This document shows, piece by piece, positions 18,456-26,529 of a stretch of DNA of 64,000 nucleotides. The stretch is taken from assembly GCF_001021385.1 (NCBI RefSeq), contig NZ_CP011773.1, forward strand, positions 186,001 to 250,000, read 5' to 3'. A program made the position numbers and the translations under genes. This DNA is from Mycobacterium sp. EPa45 (GTDB taxonomy: Bacteria; Actinomycetota; Actinomycetes; Mycobacteriales; Mycobacteriaceae). Below the pieces are notes generated by a model, which saw nothing but the letters and a program-made list of their open reading frames with translations, was not told the origin of the DNA and made no database searches. Position 1 is the stretch's first letter; each line of letters opens with the position of its first letter.

Positions 18456-19268
18456 CCGGCGCAGCAGTCCCGACGCGGCGGCGATACCGACCACCGCGGC
18501 CAACGCCAGCACACCGAGGTCCAGCCACGGATGGGCCGAGGGCATGCCCACCAAGAGCAGCCGCAGCGAATCCACCTCGTAGCTCAGCGGATTCACCCGA
18601 GACAACCACCGCAGCCATTCCGGCATGACCGCGACCGGATACAACGCATTCGACGCGAAGAACAGCGGCATGGTGATCGCCTGCCCGATGCCCATCAGCC
18701 GGTCCCGGTTGCGCACCAGCCCGGCCAGCGTCATCGACAGGCAGGCGAAGAACGCCGACCCGAGCATCACCACACCCATCGCGGCCACGATCCGCAGCGG
18801 GTTGTGCGTCATCTGGATGCCCATCAGGTAGGCCAGCACCAGCACGCCGATCACCTGCGCCACCGACCGCACTCCGGCGGCGAACGCCTTGCCGGTGACC
18901 AACGCCGATGCCGGAGTCGGGGTCACCATCAACTTGGCCAGGATCCCGGCATCCCGGTCCCAGATGATCTGGATGCCGTAGAAGATCGAGATGAACAGCG
19001 CCGACTGCGCGATGATGCCCGGTGCCAGGAACTCCAGATACGGCACCGAGCCGGTGTTGATCACGTGCAGCCGGTTGAACGTGGTGCCGAAGATCAACAG
19101 CCACAACGCCGGTTGCACCGTCCGGGTGATCAGCTCGGTGCGGTCATGGCGCAGCTTCTGCAATTCGACCCAGGCGAACGTCTGCATCCGGGCGGCCAGG
19201 CTGGGCACCCGCCGCCAGCCGCGCGGTGCCCGCAGTATCCGGGTACCGGCAGCGGAATCAACCGGCAT
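18444..19268 (-). CDS. ABC-2 type exporter permease
   Basis: A 274-residue integral membrane protein with about six hydrophobic segments, starting near LWLLIFGTTFN and ending near LALAAVVGIAAASGLL. It has the ABC-2 family signature ALYPVAVMPEWLRWLSRVNPLSYEVDSLR. It pairs with the upstream ATPase, as in DrrAB-like drug or lipid exporters. The start ATG at 19268 lies inside the end of the ATPase gene (11 bp overlap). The substrate is unknown. Confidence 0.88.
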   Translation of the reverse strand: MPVDSAAGTRILRAPRGWRRVPSLAARMQTFAWVELQKLRHDRTELITRTVQPALWLLIFGTTFNRLHVINTGSVPYLEFLAPGIIAQSALFISIFYGIQIIWDRDAGILAKLMVTPTPASALVTGKAFAAGVRSVAQVIGVLVLAYLMGIQMTHNPLRIVAAMGVVMLGSAFFACLSMTLAGLVRNRDRLMGIGQAITMPLFFASNALYPVAVMPEWLRWLSRVNPLSYEVDSLRLLLVGMPSAHPWLDLGVLALAAVVGIAAASGLLRRLVR

Positions 19269-20067
19269 TGCGCGCCGCCTTCCGTCCCGCCCTGATCCCA
19301 CCGAGGCCGGATTGGGTTGCGGTGTCGTCGAGTCCGGATCCGGCGTAGTGCCGGAAGACGTCCTCCAGGGTCGCTTCTGGACCGACCGTGGCCTTGAGTT
19401 CGCCCGGGGTTCCGACCGCCCGCAGCCGGCCGTGGTGCATCAACGCCACTCGGTCGCACAGCACGTCGGCCTCCTCCATGTAGTGGGTGGTCAGCAGCAC
19501 CGTCATGCCGAACTCTTGTTGCATGTTCTGCACCTGCGTCCAGACACCGTCGCGGGCAATGGGATCCAGGCCGACCGTCGGCTCGTCGAGAATCAGCAGC
19601 GACGGCTGGTTCACCAGGGCCTGGGCCAGCTCCAGGCGGCGGACCATGCCGCCGGAATAGGTGTTGGCCAGCCGGTCGGCGACGTCGGTCAGCTGCATGG
19701 CATCCAGCGCCTCGTCGACCCGCCGCTTACGCGCCGCGCGCGGCACGTCGTACAGCCGGGCGAACCACTCCACGTTCTGCCGCCCGGTCAGCGCCGGCTC
19801 GATCGAAAGCTGTTGCGGCACATAGCCGAGGTTGTACCGGATGTCCATGGTGTCGCGTCGCGAGTCGAGGCCGAACACGCGGACCCGCCCGTGCTGCACC
19901 GGGGTCAGCGTCGTCAACACCCGCACCACGGTGGTCTTGCCGGCACCGTTGGGCCCCAGCAGCCCCAGGGTCTCGCCGGGTTGCACCTGCAACGTCAGGT
20001 CGTCGACGGCGGTGAAGTCGCCGTAACGGTGCGTCAGGTTCTGGCAGTCGATCGCGGGCGCGGTCAT
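19258..20067 (-). CDS. ABC exporter ATP-binding protein (DrrA-like)
   Basis: A 269-residue ATPase. Walker A is GLLGPNGAGKTT (about residues 35-46), the Q-loop is YVPQQLS, the signature is YSGGMVRRLELA, Walker B is LLILDEPTVGLD, and the switch His lies in LLTTHYMEE. The C-terminal extension LKATVGPEATLEDVFRHYAG is typical of the DrrA/daunorubicin-resistance subgroup. It forms the exporter with the downstream permease. The upstream MarR gene overlaps its start by four bases, so regulator, ATPase and permease form one operon. Confidence 0.92.
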   Translation of the reverse strand: MTAPAIDCQNLTHRYGDFTAVDDLTLQVQPGETLGLLGPNGAGKTTVVRVLTTLTPVQHGRVRVFGLDSRRDTMDIRYNLGYVPQQLSIEPALTGRQNVEWFARLYDVPRAARKRRVDEALDAMQLTDVADRLANTYSGGMVRRLELAQALVNQPSLLILDEPTVGLDPIARDGVWTQVQNMQQEFGMTVLLTTHYMEEADVLCDRVALMHHGRLRAVGTPGELKATVGPEATLEDVFRHYAGSGLDDTATQSGLGGIRAGRKAARNAG

Positions 20068-20510
20068 GAACGCTTCTCTCGCAGTTTCGTGGTGAGCTCG
20101 GCCAGCACCCGCATCCCCGCAGCCAGGGCACGAGTGTCGTCCTCGTCGAGTTCGTCGAGTGCTTCGGCCAGCGCTGCGCGCCGTGCCGCCCGGGAGGCGT
20201 CGGCGAGCTTCTGCGCCGGCGGGGTGAGCTCGAGGCGACCGACGCGGCGATCGTCGGGATCGGGGGTGCGCACCAGCAGGCCCTCCGCCGAGAGCTTGGA
20301 CACCAGTGTCGAGGCGGTGTTGGCCGCCAGCCCCAGTTCAGCGGCGGCCGCACTGACCGAGATGCCCGGCTGCCGGCCGACCAAGCGCAACAACTCGGCC
20401 TGCGATTCGGTCAGCCCGACGAAGGAGGCACCCGCAGCGCGACGGACAGTACGGCGAAATCTGCCGACAGTGCCGAACAGCTCGGCGACGAGATCGGTGC
20501 GAAGGCTCAC
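20064..20510 (-). CDS. MarR-family transcriptional regulator
   Basis: A 148-residue winged-helix protein. The HTH lies at about residues 50-75 (ISVSAAAAELGLAANTASTLVSKLSAEGLL) and the wing has DPDDRRVGRLELT, the MarR DxRxxx motif. As first gene of the marR-ABC operon it probably represses its own promoter and the exporter until a ligand binds. A strong palindrome lies 10-30 bp upstream of its start. Confidence 0.9.
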   Translation of the reverse strand: MSLRTDLVAELFGTVGRFRRTVRRAAGASFVGLTESQAELLRLVGRQPGISVSAAAAELGLAANTASTLVSKLSAEGLLVRTPDPDDRRVGRLELTPPAQKLADASRAARRAALAEALDELDEDDTRALAAGMRVLAELTTKLREKRS

Positions 20511-20519
20511 CCCTCCACA

Positions 20520-20540
20520 TTAGCTCTGTTGCAGAGCTAA
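20520..20540. promoter_or_regulatory. MarR operator candidate (perfect palindrome)
   Basis: Perfect 9-bp arms TTAGCTCTG (20520-20528) and CAGAGCTAA (20532-20540) flank TTG, immediately upstream of the marR start at 20510. Size and symmetry fit a MarR dimer site. The palindrome overlaps the stop codon of the upstream phosphoesterase gene. The short AT-containing patch stands out in this GC-rich DNA. Confidence 0.65.
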
Positions 20541-21037
20541 GTCTTCTCGATGCGGTGCGCCCGCACATCGGAGAGCACCCCCGGACGGGTGTCGACGGTC
20601 ATGTAGGTACAGAACGGCTGACGGCGCCGGTCGGTCGGTGAGCCCGGGTTCAGCAGCCGCAGGCCGGTCCGCGCGGTGGTATCCCACGGGATGTGGCTGT
20701 GCCCGAAGACCAGCACGTCGGTATGCGGATACTGCTGCGCCATCCGGGCTTCCCGGCCGGACGCCGCACCTGTTTCGTGCACGACGGTGAAGCGCAGACC
20801 GTCCAACGTCGCCTCGGCGCGCTCCGGCAGACGCGCCCGCAGTTCCGGGCCATCGTTGTTGCCCCAGCACGCGATCAGACGCCGCGACCGCGCGGCCAAC
20901 TCATCGAGCAGGCCGACCTCGACCCAGTCACCGGCGTGGATGACGACGTCGGACCGCTCGACTTCGTCCCAGACCTGGGGCGGCAGGTCGCGGGCGCGCT
21001 TGGGGAGGTGTGTGTCGGCCAGCAGCAGCAGGCGCAT
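20537..21037 (-). CDS. metallophosphoesterase (YfcE/MJ0936-like)
   Basis: A 166-residue calcineurin-like phosphoesterase. Metal-binding motifs appear in order: DTH (residues 8-10), GDW (36-38), GNND (59-62), and FGHSHIP near residue 110. Members hydrolyse phosphodiesters or phosphomonoesters with Mn2+. The physiological substrate is unknown. It lies 26 bp upstream of marR on the same strand, with the operator in between. Confidence 0.88.
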   Translation of the reverse strand: MRLLLLADTHLPKRARDLPPQVWDEVERSDVVIHAGDWVEVGLLDELAARSRRLIACWGNNDGPELRARLPERAEATLDGLRFTVVHETGAASGREARMAQQYPHTDVLVFGHSHIPWDTTARTGLRLLNPGSPTDRRRQPFCTYMTVDTRPGVLSDVRAHRIEKT

Positions 21038-21058
21038 ACGGCGATCCTCTCACCGATC

Positions 21059-21229
21059 TCAGCCCTCGCTGCGGGCCTCCGCGCCGGTCTCGCCGGCGTC
21101 GAACGAGTCGTCGGGTCCCGTCTCGCCGACGTAGGAGCCGTCGTCGCCGTCCTTGCCCTCCCGCGAGGACGCGACCTTCGGGTCCTCGTGGACGTCCTCT
21201 TCGCTCTTGTCGTTCGTGGGGTTAGTCAT
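21059..21229 (-). CDS. small acidic hypothetical protein
   Basis: A 56-residue reading frame beginning MTNPTNDKSEEDVHEDPKVA. It contains two GETG motifs (GSYVGETGPDDSF and DAGETGAEA) and ends EARSEG. About a third of residues are Asp or Glu and no hydrophobic segment is visible, so it is probably soluble and disordered. The codon pattern is typical GC-rich coding sequence. No strong ribosome site precedes the ATG. It sits 21 bp upstream of the phosphoesterase gene on the same strand. Function is unknown. Confidence 0.6.
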   Translation of the reverse strand: MTNPTNDKSEEDVHEDPKVASSREGKDGDDGSYVGETGPDDSFDAGETGAEARSEG

Positions 21230-21305
21230 GGACGCGGGACTACCCCGTGGCCAGGGCAGCCAACCGCTCGCACCAGTGTTTATCCAGGCCTACGCTGGAA
21301 ACGCG

Positions 21306-21611
21306 ATGAACATGAACCGCAATGATGTGGAGAAGCGCTGGCACGATCCGGCGGCCTTCCGTGCGGCGGTCACCTATGTGGTCGCCGTGGTGGTGGTTGC
21401 CGGTGTGGCACTGGCGGCGGCATGGGGGTGGCACTCTCGGGTCGCGGGCATCCTGGTGCCGGTCACCTTGTTCGTCGGTGGGGTCGGTGCGCTGGTGCAG
21501 ACCTATCGCGTTTGGCGCGCCGAGGGCACCTGGCCCATCTGGCAGGGCGCGGGCTGGTTTCTGCTGGCGCTGATGCTGCTGTGCCTGGGTGTGCCCGTCG
21601 CGGTGTGGTGA
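21306..21611 (+). CDS. small membrane protein, three predicted TM segments
   Basis: A 101-residue protein with three hydrophobic stretches: VTYVVAVVVVAGVALAAAWG (about residues 22-41), VAGILVPVTLFVGGVGALVQ (about 46-65) and AGWFLLALMLLCLGVPVAV (about 82-100). The basic N terminus MNMNRNDVEKRWH suggests a cytosolic N end. The family is not recognised. It ends 25 bp before the CoA-transferase gene, which may be cotranscribed. The ATG at 21312 is an alternative start. Confidence 0.65.
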   Translation: MNMNRNDVEKRWHDPAAFRAAVTYVVAVVVVAGVALAAAWGWHSRVAGILVPVTLFVGGVGALVQTYRVWRAEGTWPIWQGAGWFLLALMLLCLGVPVAVW

Positions 21612-21636
21612 GCGGGGCACCCGCCATACTCGTCGG

Positions 21637-22851
21637 GTGACCGATACGCCTGACCTGCCGCTGGCCGGTGTCCGCATCGTCGAGATCTCCAGCTTCGTGG
21701 CCGTGCCGTTGGCCGGGATGACACTGGCCCAGTTGGGCGCTGAAGTCATCCGGGTCGACCCGGTCGGCGGTGCCGCCGACTACAAGCGCTGGCCCTTGAC
21801 CGAGGCCGGCGAGAGCATCTATTGGGCCGGTCTCAACAAGAGCAAACGCTCGGTGGGCGCCGACATGCGCTCGGCGGACGGGCAGCAGCTGGTTTCCCGG
21901 TTGATCGCGGATGCGGGCATTCTGATCACCAATGTCGCTGGGCGGCAATGGCATTCATACGAAGAGCTCAGCGCTGTGCGCCCAGACCTGATCCATTTGG
22001 AAGTCGTCGGACGCGGCGACGGATCCACCGGGGTGGACTACACCGTCAACGCCGCCACCGGTTTTCCGCTGGTCACCGGGTCGCCAACCCAGAGCGGCCC
22101 GGTCAACCACGTGCTCCCGGCCTGGGACGTCAGCTGCGGTCTGTATGCCGCGCTGGCGATCCTGGTCGCTCTGCGCCGGCGTGACACCGCCGGGGTGGGC
22201 AGCCGCATCCGGCTGCCGCTGGACGACGTGGCGCTGGCCACCGCGGCCAACCTCGGCTTCCTCACCGAGCCGATGGTCACCGGCGCGCAGCGGCCCCGTC
22301 TGGGCAACTCGATCTACGGCCAGTACGGCGAGAACTACACGAGCAGTGACGGCGCGACCTTCATGCTGGTGGCACTGACCAACCGGCACTTCCGGGATCT
22401 CGCCGAGCTGACCGGGACCACGAAAGCCGTTGCCGCCGTTGCCGAAGCGCTGGGCGCGGACTTTACCGACGAGGGTCAGCGCTACGAACACCGTGCGGTG
22501 CTGACCGGCCTGTTCGCGCCGTGGTTCGCCGGCCACACCGCCGAGGAGGTGACCGCCGCGCTGTCGGCCAGTTCGGTCCTCTGGGATCGCTACCTGGACT
22601 TCGCGGAGGTCGCCCGACATCCGCGCGTGACGAACAACCCGTTGTTCAGCGTGCTGTCGCAGCCCCGGATCGGCGACTATCTGGCGCCCGGACTGCCGAT
22701 GTCGGTCGACGGTGCCCACATCGCGGCCCAGCCCGCACCCGCGCTCGGCGACGACACCGCGGCGGTACTGGCCGAGCTCGGGCTGGCTGACGATGAGATC
22801 GCTACGCTGGTCGAATCTGGAACTGTCACAATGGGATCCGGTCCGAAGTGA
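21637..22851 (+). CDS. CoA transferase family III (CaiB/BaiF type)
   Basis: A 404-residue family III CoA transferase. The N terminus LAGVRIVEISSFVAVPLAGMTLAQLGAEVIRVD is the family hallmark, as is GLNKSKRSVGADMRS. The catalytic Asp is likely in GVDYTVNAATG near residue 130. It moves CoA between carboxylic acids or activates a racemase-type substrate. I use GTG 21637 (VTDTPDLPLAGVRI), since upstream codons are not family-like. Its end overlaps the thioesterase start by four bases (GTGA), suggesting joint acyl-CoA metabolism. Confidence 0.88.
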   Translation: MTDTPDLPLAGVRIVEISSFVAVPLAGMTLAQLGAEVIRVDPVGGAADYKRWPLTEAGESIYWAGLNKSKRSVGADMRSADGQQLVSRLIADAGILITNVAGRQWHSYEELSAVRPDLIHLEVVGRGDGSTGVDYTVNAATGFPLVTGSPTQSGPVNHVLPAWDVSCGLYAALAILVALRRRDTAGVGSRIRLPLDDVALATAANLGFLTEPMVTGAQRPRLGNSIYGQYGENYTSSDGATFMLVALTNRHFRDLAELTGTTKAVAAVAEALGADFTDEGQRYEHRAVLTGLFAPWFAGHTAEEVTAALSASSVLWDRYLDFAEVARHPRVTNNPLFSVLSQPRIGDYLAPGLPMSVDGAHIAAQPAPALGDDTAAVLAELGLADDEIATLVESGTVTMGSGPK

Positions 22852-23642
22852 GCGTGCTGTCCCGGCTCCTGAACGTCGCACCCGCTGAATCCGGCTTCGT
22901 GGGCGAAGCGAGCGGGCCGCCGGACAAACGCGCCTACGGTGGCCACCTCGCCGCGCAGGCCATGGCCGCGGCCTGCCACACCGTCGACGCCGACAAGGCA
23001 CACAGGGTGCACGTCCAGTTCTTGCGCGGCGGGGACGCGGGCGCGCCGGTCCACTACGAGGTCGAGTACGTCTACGACGGCCGCACCACGGCGTCGCGGC
23101 GGGTACTGGCCCGCCAGGAAGGCCGGTTGCTGACCGCCGCGACGGTGTCGTTCTCCGCCGCGGCCGACGGTCCCGAGCACGCTGCACAGGCGACAACCTC
23201 CGGTGAGCCCGAGCAATTGCCCGCCACCGGCCCCATCGGCCCGGCCCCGTCGCTGCCGCTCGACGAGATCGACATCCGCACCGACGATGACCGCAGCACA
23301 GGCGAATTCGTGCGCCGGCTGTGGTGGCGGGTCACCGTGCCGCTGGACGGTCCGGCGTGGCTGGGCGCCTGCGCTGCGGTCTACGTCACCGACATCTACG
23401 GCATCGATCCGGTGCTACAGGTGCACGGCCATTCGATGGTCGACCGCAGCCACCGGACCGCCACCACCGACTCGTCGATTTGGTTTCACCGGCCGATCCA
23501 CGCCGAACAGTGGAACCTGCTCGAGTCCCGGTCACCGGCCGCCGCCCGCGGCCGCGGCCTGGTGACTCTGAACCTCTATGACGCCGACCGGATCTTGACC
23601 GCCACGCTGGTTCAGGAAGGGCTGGCGATCGTCCGCACCTGA
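22848..23642 (+). CDS. acyl-CoA thioesterase, TesB-like double hotdog
   Basis: A 264-residue protein of the thioesterase II family. The first hotdog carries YGGHLAAQAMAAACHTVDADKAHRVHVQFLRGGDAGAPVHYEVE (residues 30-73) and the second SSIWFHRPIHAEQWNLLESRSPAAARGRGL (about 213-242). Both are typical of TesB. It hydrolyses acyl-CoA to acid and CoA. The GTG start lies in a GTGA overlap with the CoA-transferase gene. The last 31 bases overlap the convergent TetR gene. Confidence 0.88.
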   Translation: MSVLSRLLNVAPAESGFVGEASGPPDKRAYGGHLAAQAMAAACHTVDADKAHRVHVQFLRGGDAGAPVHYEVEYVYDGRTTASRRVLARQEGRLLTAATVSFSAAADGPEHAAQATTSGEPEQLPATGPIGPAPSLPLDEIDIRTDDDRSTGEFVRRLWWRVTVPLDGPAWLGACAAVYVTDIYGIDPVLQVHGHSMVDRSHRTATTDSSIWFHRPIHAEQWNLLESRSPAAARGRGLVTLNLYDADRILTATLVQEGLAIVRT

Positions 23643-24277
23643 GGCCGCGACCGGCGGGCCTGCCGTTCTGTGGCCAGCGAGCGGGTCTCCTCCGACAGGG
23701 GCGCGGCCAGCATCGCGGCGACGGTGTCGACAAGATGGCTGGTGAACAGGCGGTCGTCCGCATGCGGTGCCGTGGTGGCGCGGCGGCCCAACTCCACCGC
23801 GGCGTACACCAGCGCACCCAGCCGGGGATGCAGCGTGACGGCCACCGGGTCGAGTGTCGGCTCCAGCAGCGTCCGCCAGCGCTGCAGGCTGCCGGAGCGT
23901 CCGGTCAGGTCGAACGAAGGCACCGGACGATTCAGCAGGTCGGCATGAATCCGCAGGAACGCCGGACCGCCGTCGGCGTCGGCCAGCTTGGCGGCCAGCG
24001 GGCGGACCAGCGCCGAGGCCATCGCCCGCATGGAGGGCTCAGTGTCGCTCTCGATGCCGTCGAGCAGCGCATCGCGGCGAGCGTCCACCACCGGCAGGTG
24101 CTTGTCGGCGATCGCGGCCAGCACCCCGGCCCGGTCGGTGAAGTGGTACTGGACCGCCATCACGTTGCGGGCCCCCGCCTCACGGGCGATCTCCCGCAGG
24201 CTGACCGCGTCGACCCCGCGTTCGGCGAACAGCCGCTCGGCCGTCGACACCAGATTGGCCGAGGTGTCGGCAGCCAT
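23612..24277 (-). CDS. TetR-family regulator
   Basis: A 221-residue TetR protein. The HTH is at residues 8-50 (LVSTAERLFAERGVDAVSLREIAREAGARNVMAVQYHFTDRAGVLAAIA). It lies 11 bp downstream of the acyl-CoA dehydrogenase gene on the same strand, so regulator and enzyme probably form one autoregulated operon controlled from the region upstream of 25584. The ligand is likely an acyl-CoA or related compound (inference from context). Confidence 0.88.
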   Translation of the reverse strand: MAADTSANLVSTAERLFAERGVDAVSLREIAREAGARNVMAVQYHFTDRAGVLAAIADKHLPVVDARRDALLDGIESDTEPSMRAMASALVRPLAAKLADADGGPAFLRIHADLLNRPVPSFDLTGRSGSLQRWRTLLEPTLDPVAVTLHPRLGALVYAAVELGRRATTAPHADDRLFTSHLVDTVAAMLAAPLSEETRSLATERQARRSRPQVRTIASPS

Positions 24278-24288
24278 CTACTGCGCCG

Positions 24289-25584
24289 TCACAGCTGTGC
24301 GACCTCGTGTTCGAGAAGTTCGGCCAGCGTGGCCTGGGCCGCCGCGCGCCGGGTCGGGATGTGCTGCGACGGGAACAGGGTGTCCACGGGCTCGTACTCC
24401 TTGAGCGTGCGGCGGGCCACGGTCAGCTTGTGGACCTCGGTGGGACCGTCGGCGATCGCCAGCGACTCCGCACCCACCAACATCTTCACGAACGGCATCT
24501 CGTCGGAAACACCCAGTGCCCCATGCAGATGCATCGCCCGCTGCACCACGTCATGCAGCACCTGCGGCATCGCGACCTTCACCGCGGCGATGTCGCGGCG
24601 CACCTTCTGGTAGTCGTGGTACTTGTCGATCTTCCACGCGGTGCGCAGCACCAGCAGCCGGAACTGTTCGATCTGAATCCAGCTGTCGGCGATCTTCTCC
24701 TGCGTCATCTGGTAGTCGCCGAGCGGACCGCGGCGGGTCTGGCGCGACACCGCCCGCTCGCACATCATGTCGAAAGCCTTGCGCGCCAATGCGATTGTGC
24801 GCATGGCGTGATGCACGCGGCCGCCGCCGAGCCGGGTCTGCGCGATCGCGAAGGCCTGGCCCTCGCCGCCGAGTACGTGGTCGGCAGGCACCCGGACGTC
24901 GTTGTAACGGATGTAGCCGTGCCCGGCCCGGTCGTCGGACTCACCGCCGACGCCGACGTTGCGAATGATCTCGATGCCGGGTGTCTCGGCCGGCACGATG
25001 AACAGCGACATCTTCTGGTGCGTGCGGGCTTCCGGGCTGGTGACCACCATGACGATGAAGAAGCTGGCGTTGCGGGCATTGGAAGAGAACCACTTCTCGC
25101 CGTTGATCACCCACTCGTCACCGTCGCGCTCGGCGTGGGTGGTGAACAGTCCGGGATCCGAGCCGCCGTGCGGTTCGGTCATCGAGTAGCACGACGAGAT
25201 CTCACCGTTGAGCAGTGGCTGCAGGTAGCGCTCCTTCTGCTCGTCGGTGCCGAACATGGCCAGGATCTCGGCGTTGCCGGAGTCGGGTGCCTGCGATCCG
25301 AAAACCGAAGGGGCCCAACGGGACCGCCCGACGATCTCATTCAACAGCGCCAGCTTGACCTGCCCGTAGCCCTGGCCGCCCAGCTCCGGGCCCAGATGTG
25401 CCGCCCACAAACCCTGCTCGCGGACCGCCTGCTGCAGCGGGCGCAATACCTTGAGCACCTGGGGGTTGGTTTTCTCGTACGGGTCCAGCGGGGCGAAGTC
25501 GAGGGGCTCCAGCTTCTCGCGCATGAACTCCTCGACCCAGTCGAGCTTCTCCTGGTATTCCGGGTCGGTCTCGAAGTCCCACAT
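24289..25584 (-). CDS. acyl-CoA dehydrogenase (FadE-type)
   Basis: A 431-residue flavoprotein of the ACAD family. Visible features include the FAD/substrate motif CYSMTEPHGGSDPG (about residues 130-143), INGEKWFSSNARNASF, the Arg-rich RRGPLGDYQMTQEKIADSWIQIEQ, and the C-terminal HGALGVSDEMPF...ADGPTEVHKLTVAR. That C-terminal part is closest to the ACAD10/11-like subgroup. It catalyses alpha,beta-dehydrogenation of an acyl-CoA, with electrons passing to ETF. It is the first gene of an operon with the downstream TetR gene. Confidence 0.9.
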   Translation of the reverse strand: MWDFETDPEYQEKLDWVEEFMREKLEPLDFAPLDPYEKTNPQVLKVLRPLQQAVREQGLWAAHLGPELGGQGYGQVKLALLNEIVGRSRWAPSVFGSQAPDSGNAEILAMFGTDEQKERYLQPLLNGEISSCYSMTEPHGGSDPGLFTTHAERDGDEWVINGEKWFSSNARNASFFIVMVVTSPEARTHQKMSLFIVPAETPGIEIIRNVGVGGESDDRAGHGYIRYNDVRVPADHVLGGEGQAFAIAQTRLGGGRVHHAMRTIALARKAFDMMCERAVSRQTRRGPLGDYQMTQEKIADSWIQIEQFRLLVLRTAWKIDKYHDYQKVRRDIAAVKVAMPQVLHDVVQRAMHLHGALGVSDEMPFVKMLVGAESLAIADGPTEVHKLTVARRTLKEYEPVDTLFPSQHIPTRRAAAQATLAELLEHEVAQL

Positions 25585-25627
25585 GGTGTCGTCCTCAGGT
25601 CGGGTGTTAAGGCGCCGCGATCATAAC

Positions 25628-25645
25628 TTCATGCATCTGCATTAA
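25628..25645. promoter_or_regulatory. imperfect palindrome upstream of fadE-tetR
   Basis: An 18-bp imperfect palindrome: arms TTCATGCA (25628-25635) and TGCATTAA (25638-25645) flank TC with one mismatched pair. It lies 44 bp upstream of the acyl-CoA dehydrogenase start in a locally AT-rich patch. It is a reasonable operator for the TetR encoded at 23612-24277. Confidence 0.4.
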
Positions 25646-25692
25646 TCAATGACTTGCGATGAAGCGCCGCAGCGATCAGGCATGCTTCCACC

Positions 25693-26529
25693 GTGCTGTT
25701 GCTCAGCCGGATCACCGGTCAAGATGTGCGAGGGCCCGACGGCCAGGTGATCGGCCGGCTGGCCGATCTGACCGTCAGCCTCGCCCAGAAGTCCGGCCTG
25801 CATCGGGTCGAGCGGGTGCTGGTCAAACGCCCTCACGGCGCGGCACTGCTGGTTCCGTGGGATCAGGTGGCCAGGTTCGGCTACCACCACATCGTCCTTG
25901 CCGGTCGCTTCGACCGGTACGCGACCGCGGAGCTGGGTGAGCACGAAATTCGGTTGGCGCGAGACGTGCTGGACACCCAGGTCGTCGACATCGTCGGTCA
26001 GCGACTGGCCCGCGTCGCCGACGTCGTCCTGGCTCGCACCGGGTACGGCGGCATCGAACTCGTGGGGGTCGAGGTCGGCTTCGCGGCGGTGCTGCGCCGA
26101 CTCGGCCTGGGCCGATTGGCCACACGTCCCGGCCCGGACGTCATCGCCTGGTCGGATCTACATCTGACGTCGGAGCGCGGGCACGCCGTTCAGCTGGCCA
26201 GTCCGCGGGCTGCCGTGCACCACCTCGATGCACGCGGACTTGCCGCACTGGTCAGTCACGTGGATACCGAGTCGGCTGCCGAGATATTGGCGGCCGAAGG
26301 ACCCGATGTCGCCGCCGACGTCGTCCGCACCGCCCACCCGGCGGTGGGCGAACGGGTTCTGCGGGCAATGCGCCCCGCCGAGGCCGCACGGATCATGGCA
26401 GCGATGCCGATCGAACATGCCGGTACGTGGCGTCGGCGGCTGGAACACGCGTCGGCATGGCAGGGCCGGCCCTTCCTGCGCTCGCGGGTCTGGCCGCGGC
26501 GTCGGCACGTCCGGAGAGTGTCGTCGTGA
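25693..26529 (+). CDS. PRC-barrel and MgtE N-domain protein (metal-transport regulator)
   Basis: A 278-residue soluble protein. Residues 1-150 hold two PRC-barrel-like units (MLLLSRITGQDVRGPDGQVIGRLADLTVSL and TQVVDIVGQRLARVADVVL). Residues 175-255 resemble the helical MgtE N domain, with repeats such as LVSHVDTESAAEILA and VLRAMRPAEAARIMAAMP. In MgtE that domain senses cytosolic Mg2+. The C terminus is strongly basic (RSRVWPRRRHVRRVSS). The GTG at 25693 gives the family start. It overlaps the downstream Nramp-like gene by four bases (GTGA), so it probably works as that transporter's cytosolic partner. Confidence 0.78.
   Translation: MLLLSRITGQDVRGPDGQVIGRLADLTVSLAQKSGLHRVERVLVKRPHGAALLVPWDQVARFGYHHIVLAGRFDRYATAELGEHEIRLARDVLDTQVVDIVGQRLARVADVVLARTGYGGIELVGVEVGFAAVLRRLGLGRLATRPGPDVIAWSDLHLTSERGHAVQLASPRAAVHHLDARGLAALVSHVDTESAAEILAAEGPDVAADVVRTAHPAVGERVLRAMRPAEAARIMAAMPIEHAGTWRRRLEHASAWQGRPFLRSRVWPRRRHVRRVSS

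Noticed and set aside
24307..25626. 439-codon frame antisense to the acyl-CoA dehydrogenase
   Set aside because: A shadow frame. The dehydrogenase on the other strand has complete ACAD motifs.
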